A DNA stretch of 14,310 nucleotides, taken from the NCBI GenBank assembly GCA_002351955.1, contig DEHO01000016.1, positions 13,532-27,841 of the forward strand. Direction: 5' to 3'. The notes under the pieces are model-generated. The model worked only from the letters and a program-made list of their open reading frames with translations. It had not been told where the DNA came from and searched no databases. A program made the position numbers and the translations under genes. Below, piece after piece: positions 7,405-14,310 of the stretch; position 1 is the stretch's first letter; each line of letters begins with the position of its first letter. This stretch comes from Flavobacteriales bacterium UBA2798. GTDB taxonomy: Bacteria; Bacteroidota; Bacteroidia; Flavobacteriales_D; UBA2798.

Positions 7405-9192
7405 TTATCCTATTTTTTGAGATTCAAGGAGTTGTTTGCGGTGTAGGTCGAAATAATAGCCCTTTTTGTCGATGAGTTCCTGGTGACTACCCTGCTCAAT
7501 AATGCTTCCCTGCTGTAATACAATGATTTTGTCGGCATGTCTTACAGTAGATACGCGGTGACTAATAATCACCGATGTTCGTCCTGCCATGATCCGTCGC
7601 AGGTTCTTTAGGATCTGGTCTTCTGTTTCGGTATCTACAGCGGAGAGGCAATCATCAAAAATGAGGATTCGCGGCTCCCGTATGATGGCCCGGGCTATCG
7701 AGACTCTTTGCTTTTGCCCGCCCGATAAAGTGATTCCGCGTTCCCCAACCAGGGTTTCGTACCCGTCCTTAAAGCCGGTAATGTTATCGTGAATGCAGGC
7801 ATCCTTGGCAGATTGTACAATCTTATCCTGCGATGCTGATCCCTGTTTTAGTCCAAATGCGATATTATTGGCAATCGTATCCGAAAACAAAAACACATCC
7901 TGTGGGACATAGCCTATCGACGAACGAAGAATATCCAGATTGGCGGAACGGATATCCTGTTTATCCAGCAAAACTTCTCCATCTGTGGCTTCGTAAAGCC
8001 TGCAAATAAGTGAAGCAAGTGTCGATTTCCCTGATCCCGTTTTACCGATAATTGCAAGTGTTTGTCCGGGTTTTACCTCCAGATCAATTGCGCGTAATGC
8101 TTTTATTCCGCTATCGGGATAGGTAAAGCTGACATTCCTGAATTGCAGGTGACCTTCAATGGTCATTTCATTATGATTGTGATTGACGATCTCCGGTTCG
8201 ATATGAAGAAATTCATTGATGCGTTCCTGCGAGGCTGCCGCGCGTTGGATGAGTGAACTAACCCATCCCACAGTTGCAAAGGGCCAGGTAAGCATATTTA
8301 CATAAATCACAAACTCTGCAATAACACCAACTTTAACCTCCCCGTCGAATGCTTTTAAACAACCGATGTAAACAGTAAGAATTGTACTTAATCCAATAAG
8401 TAAAGTAATAACAGGAGCAAAAAGAGCATCAGTGCGTACAAGACTCAACACTTTGCTGCGGTACAGTTTGCTCTCCTTGATAAAATCGTTGTGAATACTA
8501 TCTTCTCGTGCAAAGGTTTTTATTACACGGATTCCTGAAAAGGCTTCCTGTGCATGGGTGGTGAGAATGGATTGTTGTGCCTGAACTTCTTCGCTTTTTT
8601 TGTTGATGCGTTTGCTTACTGTATAAACCAGAAATGCCATTACCGGAAGCGGCAGAAGAACATAAAAAGTAAGTTCCGGATTAATAGCCAGCATTTGGTA
8701 AATGACAAGAACAAACAATACTGCCAGGTTTGTAATGTACATAACAGCGGGACCAATATACATTCGCACACGGCTTACATCTTCTGAAATACGGTTCATC
8801 AAATCTCCCGTATTGTTTCTTCTGTAAAAGGATAAACTTAGTTTTTGGTACTGCGCATAGATTTCATTCTTCAGATCAAATTCGATATGACGCGACATAA
8901 CAATAATTGTTTGCCTGGTAAAAAACAGAAACAATCCTTTTAGCAATGCATAGAGCATATAAATTCCGGCATATACCAATGCTGCAGTAAGTGCCTGTGA
9001 AATGATATAGTTTCGGTCAACACCCGGTTCTGCACCCTGTGAGATCCATTTCTCAATATCAATAAAGGTGTAGCGAATCAATTCCGGAGCACGGACACCA
9101 AAGTAATTGGAGATGGTAATAAAGAGGATGCCCAATAGCAGCATCCATTTGTAGCGGATAAAATAAGCGTTAAGGTGTTTTAGTGCGCGCAT
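7405..9192 (-). CDS. ABC exporter half-transporter (membrane domain fused to ATPase), MdlA/MsbA type
   Basis: A 595-residue inner-membrane exporter subunit. The N-terminal transmembrane domain (about 1-325) shows hydrophobic segments near 17-33, 70-92, 150-190, 255-277 and 288-308. The C-terminal nucleotide-binding domain (about 347-590) has Walker A GKTGSGKST (383-391), Q-loop Q431, signature LSGGQKQR (489-496), Walker B ILIFDD (509-514) and H-loop H545. The residue after the Walker B Asp, normally the catalytic Glu, is Asp514. FDDCLSAVD resembles E. coli MdlA (LDDALSAVD) and the degenerate-site subunits of heterodimeric exporters. No second half-transporter gene is visible, so it either forms a homodimer with weakened sites or pairs with a subunit encoded elsewhere. 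Substrate unknown (drug, lipid or peptide). The lacI gene lies 93 bases upstream in the same direction and may be co-transcribed with it. Confidence 0.93.
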   Translation of the reverse strand: MRALKHLNAYFIRYKWMLLLGILFITISNYFGVRAPELIRYTFIDIEKWISQGAEPGVDRNYIISQALTAALVYAGIYMLYALLKGLFLFFTRQTIIVMSRHIEFDLKNEIYAQYQKLSLSFYRRNNTGDLMNRISEDVSRVRMYIGPAVMYITNLAVLFVLVIYQMLAINPELTFYVLLPLPVMAFLVYTVSKRINKKSEEVQAQQSILTTHAQEAFSGIRVIKTFAREDSIHNDFIKESKLYRSKVLSLVRTDALFAPVITLLIGLSTILTVYIGCLKAFDGEVKVGVIAEFVIYVNMLTWPFATVGWVSSLIQRAAASQERINEFLHIEPEIVNHNHNEMTIEGHLQFRNVSFTYPDSGIKALRAIDLEVKPGQTLAIIGKTGSGKSTLASLICRLYEATDGEVLLDKQDIRSANLDILRSSIGYVPQDVFLFSDTIANNIAFGLKQGSASQDKIVQSAKDACIHDNITGFKDGYETLVGERGITLSGGQKQRVSIARAIIREPRILIFDDCLSAVDTETEDQILKNLRRIMAGRTSVIISHRVSTVRHADKIIVLQQGSIIEQGSHQELIDKKGYYFDLHRKQLLESQKIG

Positions 9193-9285
9193 GGGGGCGG
9201 TAAAATTAACTAAAAAACACCTTGCAGGACTTAATTGTTTAAGCCGGATTGAAGATGAGCTGCATTGAGATTAATTAAACGTAAT

Positions 9286-10317
9286 TTACAAACTACTGCT
9301 GGATCTTCTAATCACCAATTCTGCAGGTAAAACCACGTGTTCTGCTGATTCTCTGCTTGCACGGTCGTTGATATTATTGAAAAGGATTTCCATGGCACGG
9401 GTTCCGATATCTTCAATGGGTTGAGCAACTGCACTAACCGGTGGGTAAGAGAATTTGAAAACATCCACATCATCAAAACTTACCATTCGCAAATCATATG
9501 GAATGCGCAATCCTAGATCACTTATGGTTTCAAGTACGGCAACTGCGAGGTGGTTGTTGGCGCAGAAAACAGCATCAATAGGTTGTTTTGCCTTGAGCCA
9601 ATCCTGTAATGTTTTCTTCACAGAATTTTTGATATCGCTGAACGGAACTTCCCTGACCAAATCTTCTTCAAATGGAATTCCGGCTTCTTTCAAAGCAAGT
9701 TTATAGCCTTCCTGTCGCTCACTGAGTGTGGATATATGAGCAGGACTTAAGGTCAACAATGCTACCCGCTTAGCTCCACTGTCAATAAGATGCTTTACAG
9801 CAGATTGCGAGCTGCGAATGTTATCCACTACAACTGAATTGCATGAGAATTTCGGATAGTTTCGGTCAATCAGTACAAAGGGGAATTCTATCTTTTTCAG
9901 ATCACGAAACACTTCAACATTGTCTGTAGTGGGACTAATAATCAAACCTTCAACCTGCATCTTCTCTCGGAGGATGCGTACCAATTGTGCTTCTTTTTCA
10001 GGATCTTCATCGGAACTGCAGACCATCAGATGGTAATCCTTTTTCCAGGCTAAATCTTCAATCGCTCTTGAAATGCGCGCATAAAAAGGATTGGAAATAT
10101 CTGCAACAATAAGTCCGATCAAATTGGTTTTTCCTGTTCTCAAACCACGCGCCGCCTGATTGGGCATGTAGTTCATTTCCTTCACCTTTTTTAAAACCCG
10201 ATCAACTGTATCAGGACTAATACCATGTTCTTTCGCCTTGTTATTGAGAATAAGGGAAACCAGGGTTTTGGAGACGCCCAGACTTTTGGCGATATCTTCC
10301 AAGGTGATCTTTTTCAT
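9286..10317 (-). CDS. LacI/GalR family transcriptional regulator
   Basis: A 343-residue repressor or activator. The start is placed at ATG 10317 (MKKITLEDIAKSLGVSKTLV), which puts the helix-turn-helix at the extreme N terminus as usual; an in-frame TTG eight codons upstream (10341) is less likely. The HTH covers about residues 4-23, helix 3 of the headpiece follows (SPDTVDRVLKKVKEMNY), and the hinge helix is MPNQAARGLR (51-60). A periplasmic-binding-protein-like effector domain starts at TNLIGLIVADISNPFYARI and continues to the end. The effector cannot be assigned; no sugar-use, transport or glycosidase gene is nearby, which is unusual for this family. Candidate operators lie upstream, one (10371-10383) overlapping a plausible promoter for this gene, suggesting autoregulation. 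The divergent dehydrogenase and the downstream ABC exporter are other possible targets. Confidence 0.95.
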   Translation of the reverse strand: MKKITLEDIAKSLGVSKTLVSLILNNKAKEHGISPDTVDRVLKKVKEMNYMPNQAARGLRTGKTNLIGLIVADISNPFYARISRAIEDLAWKKDYHLMVCSSDEDPEKEAQLVRILREKMQVEGLIISPTTDNVEVFRDLKKIEFPFVLIDRNYPKFSCNSVVVDNIRSSQSAVKHLIDSGAKRVALLTLSPAHISTLSERQEGYKLALKEAGIPFEEDLVREVPFSDIKNSVKKTLQDWLKAKQPIDAVFCANNHLAVAVLETISDLGLRIPYDLRMVSFDDVDVFKFSYPPVSAVAQPIEDIGTRAMEILFNNINDRASRESAEHVVLPAELVIRRSSSSL

Positions 10318-10366
10318 TAGGACCGTTTTTCGTTGCGCCAATGTAAGTCAATCTGCGGCCAAGTCC

Positions 10367-10383
10367 CAAAAGTTTACTAAACT
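10367..10383 (-). promoter_or_regulatory. Candidate lacI promoter/operator: palindrome AGTTTACTAAACT
   Basis: A perfect 6+1+6 palindrome at 10371-10383 lies 54 bases upstream of the lacI ATG. It overlaps the minus-strand sequence AACTTTTG (10374-10367), one mismatch from the -7 consensus TAnnTTTG. An imperfect extension of the dyad (CCCAAAA to the left, ATTTTAGG to the right) continues the symmetry with a bulge. Size and position fit an autoregulatory LacI-family operator, though the central CG typical of many such operators is absent. Confidence 0.4.
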
Positions 10384-10440
10384 ATTTTAGGTGCTTCATT
10401 AAAATTCTGTCCAATTGAGGTTCAATTTTAATTTACTGGT

Positions 10441-10479
10441 GGTAATTACCTGCTCAAATTCCGGAAAGTGGGCAGGTAA
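10441..10479. repeat. Large interrupted palindrome between lacI and the dehydrogenase gene
   Basis: A 34-base dyad (10446-10479) is centred on the CCGG of TTCCGGAA (10459-10466). The outer arms TTACCTGC (10446-10453) and GCAGGTAA (10472-10479) are perfect reverse complements. Fourteen of 17 symmetric positions pair, and one of the remaining three is a T-G wobble. A second perfect palindrome, GGTAATTACC (10441-10450), overlaps its left edge. It lies 129 bases from the lacI start and 107 bases from the dehydrogenase start. It could be a regulator binding site or a hairpin; no T-tract follows, so it is not a standard terminator. Confidence 0.5.
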
Positions 10480-10534
10480 ATGGGTTGTCATTTAACTGTA
10501 TTTAACGCTCTATTTTATTCTCAATAACCCTTCT

Positions 10535-10560
10535 GCAAAGGGAGATAATATTACCTTTGC
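10535..10560 (+). promoter_or_regulatory. Candidate promoter (-7) and overlapping inverted repeat for the dehydrogenase gene
   Basis: TACCTTTG (10552-10559) followed by C is an exact TAnnTTTG -7 element, 26 bases before the ATG at 10586. A clear -33 TTTG is not visible at the right spacing, so an activator may be needed. The element's CCTTTGC (10554-10560) is half of an inverted repeat with GCAAAGG (10535-10541) across 12 bases, a layout that would let a dimeric regulator block or assist the promoter. Confidence 0.45.
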
Positions 10561-10585
10561 TCCCGAATTCATATTTAAACCTCCT

Positions 10586-11677
10586 ATGGAAGTCAAGGAA
10601 ATCAAAACAGCAAATGCCGATAATCCGGTGATTAGTCAGATGGGAATGATGGGGCACGAGCAAGTGTTGTTCTGTCAGGATGAAGAAACAGGTTTGCGCG
10701 CTATCATCGCTGTTCATAATACCGTATTGGGCCCTGCACTTGGTGGTACCAGAATGTGGCCATACGCAACTGAAATGGAAGCGCTTACAGATGTTTTGCG
10801 TCTTTCGAGAGGGATGACGTATAAATCTGCTGTTGCCGGTCTTAACCTCGGTGGCGGTAAAGCTGTTATTATTGGTGATTCACGCAAAGACAAATCGGAG
10901 GCGCTGTTTCGTCGTTTTGGAAAGTTTGTCAATAGTTTAGGCGGTAAATACATTACTGCAGAAGATGTTGGAATTTCTCCTCGTGAAATGAGCTGGGTAA
11001 ATATGGAGACTAACCATGTTGCCGGTTTGCCCGGTCGTTCCGGCGATCCTTCTCCGGTAACTGCTTACGGTGTATATATGGGCATTAAGGCCGCTGCCAA
11101 GGAAGCTTTTGGAAATGATTCGCTCAATGGAAAGCGTGTTTCTGTACAGGGTGTTGGTCATGTTGGTGAATACCTGGTCGGCTACCTCGCCAAAGAAGGA
11201 GCAAAGATCTTTATCACCGATATTCATGAGGAAACATTGGTACGTGTTGCCAATAAATACGGAGCTACAGTAGTGGGTACTGACGAGATTTACGATCTTG
11301 AAGTCGATGTTTACGCACCATGTGCACTGGGTGCTACCGTGAATGATGAAACTTTATTGCGCCTCAAAACACCAATCATTGCCGGTGCTGCAAATAATCA
11401 GCTCAAGGATGAGAAGAAACATGGTGAAGCAGTGCTTGCAAAAGGAATGATTTACGCTCCTGATTACGCCATTAATTCCGGCGGTATCATCAATTGCTAC
11501 ACCGAGGTGAAAAACCTGAACAACGAGTGGGCAATGCAGAATGCTGAAAATATTTACAACACTATCCTTAGCATTATAAAAGAATCTAAGGCAACCAATA
11601 CACCAACTTATCTTGTTGCTAACCGTATGGCAGAACAGCGTATTGCAGCAGTAGGTAAGTTAAAACGATTCATGTGA
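10586..11677 (+). CDS. Leucine dehydrogenase-like Glu/Leu/Phe/Val dehydrogenase
   Basis: A 363-residue cytoplasmic amino-acid dehydrogenase catalysing NAD-dependent reversible deamination of (probably) branched-chain amino acids to 2-oxo acids. The length matches leucine/phenylalanine dehydrogenases (about 350-370) rather than the longer glutamate dehydrogenases. Key residues: substrate-binding lysine in GMTYKSAVAGLNLGGGK (K80), catalytic K92 in the same block, D127 in TAEDVG, and the Rossmann motif VQGVGHVGEYL (G189-x-G191-x-x-G194) with acidic D212 ending the second strand, favouring NAD over NADP. AGAANNQL (266-273) and PDYAINSGGIINCY (292-305) are typical of the family. The start ATG is preceded by AACCTCCT, not a Shine-Dalgarno. 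The gene is divergent from lacI. nusB follows 39 bases downstream without a clear terminator. Leu versus Val/Phe specificity is not certain. Confidence 0.93.
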   Translation: MEVKEIKTANADNPVISQMGMMGHEQVLFCQDEETGLRAIIAVHNTVLGPALGGTRMWPYATEMEALTDVLRLSRGMTYKSAVAGLNLGGGKAVIIGDSRKDKSEALFRRFGKFVNSLGGKYITAEDVGISPREMSWVNMETNHVAGLPGRSGDPSPVTAYGVYMGIKAAAKEAFGNDSLNGKRVSVQGVGHVGEYLVGYLAKEGAKIFITDIHEETLVRVANKYGATVVGTDEIYDLEVDVYAPCALGATVNDETLLRLKTPIIAGAANNQLKDEKKHGEAVLAKGMIYAPDYAINSGGIINCYTEVKNLNNEWAMQNAENIYNTILSIIKESKATNTPTYLVANRMAEQRIAAVGKLKRFM

Positions 11678-11716
11678 TGATGCTTTTATTCAAATTTTCC
11701 TAACGTTCTTTTCCCA

Positions 11717-12667
11717 ATGATTAACAGACGACATTTACGCATTAAGGTTCTTCAGGCATTGTACTCTTGGTTTCAGAGTGGTGATGGTGATTACGGTAAG
11801 TCCGAGCGCGAGCTGATGAAAAACATTGATAAGATCTACGAGTTGTATCTCCTGTATCTGTTATTGTTATCCGACCTGCAAACCATCGCATCCAACAGGA
11901 TTGAAGACGGTAAGGCAAAAAAACTTCCGACGCGTCAGGACCTCGAACCGAACTTAAAATTCGTGGAGAATCCGGTTTTGGAACTCATCACCAAAAACAA
12001 AAGTTTACAAGCCGAAGTACACCGCCGTAAATTAAGTTGGGGTCCGGAAATGGACATGCTCAAAAAGATCTTTCAGGAAATCCGGAATTCGGATGTTTTT
12101 GCAAAGTATATGGATGATCCCGGTCGCAATTTCGTGGATGCTCAGGAGTTTGTGGTGACCATTTTTAAAGATTTTATCGCCAACTCCGAAGCACTCCAAA
12201 ACTGGCTCGAAGAAGTAAATATTCACTGGCTCGACGATATCGATCTGGTTTGTGCAGCGGTGATCAAAACCATTAAAGGATTTCAGGAAAAATCGGATGA
12301 GTTTATCCGACTCCTGCCTTTGTATAAAGATCCCGAAGAGGATGAGAAATTTGTGAAGGATCTTTTTCGCAAGACGATCATGAATTCTACGGAAACTGAA
12401 GCACTCATTTCCTCAAAAACAGATAATTGGGAGCTCGAACGAATTGCATCCATGGACATGATCCTGATGAAAATGGCAATTACCGAGGTTTCTGAATTTT
12501 CCACCATTCCTGTTAAAGTAACCCTCAACGAATTCATCGAGATTTCTAAGTTTTACAGTACCCCCAAGAGTAATGGATTCATCAATGGAATTCTCGATAA
12601 GGTATTTGCCCAGCTAAAATCAGAAGGAAAAATTAAAAAGATCGGAAGAGGTCTAATTGAAGGATGA
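11717..12667 (+). CDS. nusB: Transcription antitermination factor NusB, long Bacteroidota form
   Basis: NusB binds boxA RNA with NusE (S10) to promote rRNA antitermination. The C-terminal part is clear: NWELERIASMDMILMKMAITE (237-257), then IPVKVTLNEFIEISKFYSTPKSNGFINGILDKV (264-296), matching the helical core and the conserved family ending. The N terminus, INRRHLRIKVLQALYSWFQSG (2-22), matches the first NusB helix with its RNA-binding arginines. At 316 residues it is over twice the length of E. coli NusB (139). The extra, mostly helical sequence (about 50-230) lies between first helix and core; enlarged NusB proteins are usual in Bacteroidota. Its stop overlaps the next start codon (ATGA), implying translational coupling. 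The order nusB - DUF1573 - yajC is a recurrent Bacteroidota arrangement. Confidence 0.95.
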   Translation: MINRRHLRIKVLQALYSWFQSGDGDYGKSERELMKNIDKIYELYLLYLLLLSDLQTIASNRIEDGKAKKLPTRQDLEPNLKFVENPVLELITKNKSLQAEVHRRKLSWGPEMDMLKKIFQEIRNSDVFAKYMDDPGRNFVDAQEFVVTIFKDFIANSEALQNWLEEVNIHWLDDIDLVCAAVIKTIKGFQEKSDEFIRLLPLYKDPEEDEKFVKDLFRKTIMNSTETEALISSKTDNWELERIASMDMILMKMAITEVSEFSTIPVKVTLNEFIEISKFYSTPKSNGFINGILDKVFAQLKSEGKIKKIGRGLIEG

Positions 12668-13119
12668 TAAATAAAACGTCTATGCGTACAACAGTATTCT
12701 TATTTTTTTTCAGTGCACTGCTTCTTTCCTGTAACAGTTCAGATAATGTTGGAGCCGATAAAGTTTCAACCTCGCACATCGATCCGGAGCATCCTCCTGT
12801 AATGACTTTTGCAACTCCTGTTTATGATTTTGGGACAATTTCTCAAGGTCAAAAAGTGAAATACAATTTCGAATTCACTAATACCGGCGAATCCGATCTC
12901 TTGCTTCAAAGTGCACAGGGTTCATGCGGTTGTACCGTACCCAAAAATTATCCGAAAGACCCGATCGCTCCCGGTGGAAAGGGGAAAATTGAAGTTGTTT
13001 TTGATTCCGAAGGAAAAAGCGGAAAGCAAAATGTTACTGTTACTGTTCTAGCCAATACTGTTCCGAGTAAAAATGAAGTAAAACTTACCGGACTCATTGC
13101 AGCACCATCGTCCAACTAA
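12664..13119 (+). CDS. DUF1573 domain lipoprotein
   Basis: A 151-residue predicted lipoprotein. The signal runs MINKTSMRTTVFLFFFSALLLSC with lipobox LLSC and the lipidated Cys at residue 23; a second in-frame ATG (12682, residue 7) would also give a valid signal. The DUF1573 immunoglobulin-like domain covers about 46-147: FATPVYDFGTISQGQKVKYNFEF, then GESDLLLQSAQGSCGCTVPKN with the hallmark CGC pair, then PIAPGGKGKIEVVFDSEGKSGKQ and a closing beta-strand region. Such ASH-like domains are thought to mediate protein contacts; the function of DUF1573 lipoproteins is unknown. The start codon overlaps the nusB stop by 4 bases, so it is probably translationally coupled. yajC follows after 24 bases. 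Confidence 0.93.
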   Translation: MINKTSMRTTVFLFFFSALLLSCNSSDNVGADKVSTSHIDPEHPPVMTFATPVYDFGTISQGQKVKYNFEFTNTGESDLLLQSAQGSCGCTVPKNYPKDPIAPGGKGKIEVVFDSEGKSGKQNVTVTVLANTVPSKNEVKLTGLIAAPSSN

Positions 13120-13143
13120 AAATTAAATAAACACAGATTTACC

Positions 13144-13464
13144 ATGACAATGCTCACCATTCTATTACAAGCCCAGGCAGGACAACCATCACCCTGGAGT
13201 TCACTTATTATGATCGGATTAATGATTGTAGTTTTCTACTTTTTCATGATCCGTCCGCAAACCAAAAAAGCAAAAGAAGCCCGTAAATTCCGCGAAAGCC
13301 TGGAGAAAGGTCAGCGTATCGTTACCATTGGAGGAATTCACGGTAAAATTGAAGAGATCAAGGATACCACCATTGTTATTGCAACCGAAGGAGGAGGAAA
13401 GCTGCGCATCGAACGTGCTGCTATTTCACCTGAGTTTACAGGAGCATTGGAACAGACCGCTTAA
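13144..13464 (+). CDS. yajC: Preprotein translocase accessory subunit YajC
   Basis: A 106-residue single-span inner-membrane protein that associates with SecDF in the Sec translocon. After a short polar N terminus (LLQAQAGQPSPWSS) a transmembrane helix runs about 19-36 (SSLIMIGLMIVVFYFFMI). It is followed by the signature RPQTKKAKEARKFRESLEKGQRIVTIGGIHGKI (37-69), which matches the family's RPQxKR...L..GD.V.T..GI.G.I pattern. The C-terminal domain is cytoplasmic. Length is normal. It is the last gene of the nusB - DUF1573 cluster, and a strong terminator begins 20 bases after its stop. Confidence 0.97.
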   Translation: MTMLTILLQAQAGQPSPWSSLIMIGLMIVVFYFFMIRPQTKKAKEARKFRESLEKGQRIVTIGGIHGKIEEIKDTTIVIATEGGGKLRIERAAISPEFTGALEQTA

Positions 13465-13484
13465 ATGGAACTACCATTGAAATG

Positions 13485-13508
13485 AAAAAGCCCCAAACGG
13501 GGCTTTTT
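13485..13508. terminator. Bidirectional Rho-independent terminator between yajC and moxR
   Basis: The perfect 10-base stem AAAAAGCCCC (13485-13494) / GGGGCTTTTT (13499-13508) with loop AAAC is flanked by A-tracts and T-tracts, so it works in both directions. It sits between convergent genes, 20 bases after the yajC stop and 54 bases past the MoxR stop on the minus strand. Confidence 0.92.
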
Positions 13509-13562
13509 TTATGGAAGAAATTTTTGTTTTGTCCTGTGCAAAATGAAAAACACAATACGTTG

Positions 13563-14310
13563 TTATAATAAAGACTTAATGATTTTCTCAATAGAATATC
13601 CTTCAGCTTCAGCCATGTAATTGCGAACAATACGGTGACGTAAAATTGGCATTGCTACAGCCTGGACATCTTCAATATCGGGCGAATATTTTCCTTTCAC
13701 TGCAGCATGGCATTTTGCACCAACCACAAGGTATTGCGAAGCTCTTGGACCTGCACCCCAGCTAAGGTATTTATTAACGATATCGGTAGCGCCGGGTGTG
13801 TTCGGACGCGTTTTGCTGCTTAGTTTAACTGCATATTCCAGAACATTATCAGCAACAGGAATGCGTCGGATCAAATCCTGGAAATAGAGAATCTCTTCTG
13901 AAGAAAGTACTTTTTCAAGTTTTACTTTCATATCGGAAGTTGTATTTCGAACAATGGCCAGCTCTTCTTCAAATTTTGGATAGTCTACCCAAATATTGAA
14001 CATAAAACGGTCGAGCTGTGCTTCGGGTAGGGGGTAGGTTCCTTCCTGTTCAATTGGGTTTTGAGTAGCGAGTACGAAAAAGGGTTCATCAAGTTTATAC
14101 CGTTTCCCTGAAGCAGTAATAGCTTTTTCCTGCATCGCTTCTAAAAGTGCCGATTGCGTTTTTGGAGGTGTACGGTTGATCTCGTCGGCCAATACGATGT
14201 TAGCGAAAAGGGGGCCCTTGATGAAGCGGAAATGGCGGTCTTCACCCAGGATCTCGCTGCCAACGATGTCGCTGGGCATGAGGTCGGGGGTGAACTGGAT
14301 GCGGTTGAAG
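13563..14310 (-). CDS. MoxR-family AAA+ ATPase (partial, N terminus beyond window)
   Basis: The frame is open from the right edge to the stop TAA at 13565-13563, about 248 codons; the N-terminal portion with Walker A is outside the window. The visible start FNRIQFTPDLMPSDIVG is the classic MoxR motif. It is followed by Walker B NIVLADEINRTPPKTQSALLEAMQE, the sensor-1 region FFVLATQNPIEQEGTYPLPEAQLDRF, and the C-terminal AAA lid domain with SWGAGPRASQYLVVGAKCHAA and the ending RHRIVRNYMAEAEGYSIEKI. MoxR ATPases act as chaperones, often with DUF58 and VWA-domain proteins encoded nearby and linked in some Bacteroidota to stress tolerance and envelope functions. No such partner lies 3' of the gene here, because the terminator intervenes; partners would have to be upstream, outside the window. 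Confidence 0.95.
   Translation of the reverse strand, partial: FNRIQFTPDLMPSDIVGSEILGEDRHFRFIKGPLFANIVLADEINRTPPKTQSALLEAMQEKAITASGKRYKLDEPFFVLATQNPIEQEGTYPLPEAQLDRFMFNIWVDYPKFEEELAIVRNTTSDMKVKLEKVLSSEEILYFQDLIRRIPVADNVLEYAVKLSSKTRPNTPGATDIVNKYLSWGAGPRASQYLVVGAKCHAAVKGKYSPDIEDVQAVAMPILRHRIVRNYMAEAEGYSIEKIIKSLL

Noticed and set aside
9230..9243. CTTAA / TTAAG inverted repeat between lacI and the ABC transporter as a terminator
   Set aside because: The stem is five AT-rich pairs with no T-tract, too weak to call.
10318..10341. Upstream TTG start for the LacI regulator
   Set aside because: LacI-family proteins start just before the helix-turn-helix; ATG 10317 (MKKITLEDIA) gives the usual layout.
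13464..13478. AATGG / CCATT mini-hairpin after yajC
   Set aside because: Only five pairs; the adjacent 10-pair terminator explains transcript ending.
1..14310. Defence island, mobile element or CRISPR array
   Set aside because: No transposase, integrase, restriction, toxin-antitoxin or repeat-spacer pattern was found; the gene content is housekeeping and envelope functions.

Overview
The window looks like an ordinary chromosomal stretch from a member of the Bacteroidota. This rests on several things. There is a TonB-dependent receptor with an N-terminal carboxypeptidase-D-like domain, followed by a DUF4249 lipoprotein. There is a DUF3276 (PUR-like) protein. NusB is greatly enlarged and sits in the order nusB - DUF1573 lipoprotein - yajC. 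Start codons lack clear Shine-Dalgarno sequences, and several promoters resemble the Bacteroidota consensus TTTG / TAnnTTTG. No mobile element, tRNA, rRNA, CRISPR array or phage gene was seen, and there is no obvious compositional break.

Layout. Positions 1-2031 (minus) hold the N-terminal 677 codons of uvrA, whose 3' end is outside the window. A 288-base divergent intergenic region follows. Positions 2320-6572 (plus) hold a tight cluster: a TonB-dependent receptor, a DUF4249 lipoprotein and a class IV (HDAC11-like) deacetylase. Converging on it from the minus strand are four genes: a LacI-family regulator (9286-10317), an ABC exporter half-transporter (7405-9192), a DUF3276/PUR-like protein with a good promoter of its own (6941-7324), and a 95-residue three-helix membrane protein (6588-6875). 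A 268-base region rich in dyad symmetry separates lacI from the divergent leucine-dehydrogenase-like gene (10586-11677). That gene is followed on the plus strand by nusB, a DUF1573 lipoprotein and yajC. A strong bidirectional terminator (13485-13508) separates yajC from the convergent 3' part of a MoxR-family AAA+ ATPase (13563 to the right edge).

How the genes fit together. The receptor and DUF4249 lipoprotein probably form an outer-membrane uptake or surface-binding pair with an unknown substrate. The deacetylase follows after a 33-base gap and may be co-transcribed. nusB/DUF1573/yajC form a housekeeping cluster (rRNA antitermination, envelope, Sec secretion), with a 4-base ATGA overlap between the first two. 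The LacI regulator is not next to any sugar-use genes. Its best candidate targets are itself, the ABC exporter downstream and the divergent dehydrogenase, because palindromes lie between it and the dehydrogenase.

No new multi-gene system stands out. The items most worth checking are the symmetric lacI/dehydrogenase intergenic region, the hairpin lying just upstream of the small membrane-protein gene, the ABC transporter with Asp in place of the catalytic Glu, and the UvrA lacking one CxxC pair. No gene-free stretch exceeds 300 bases.
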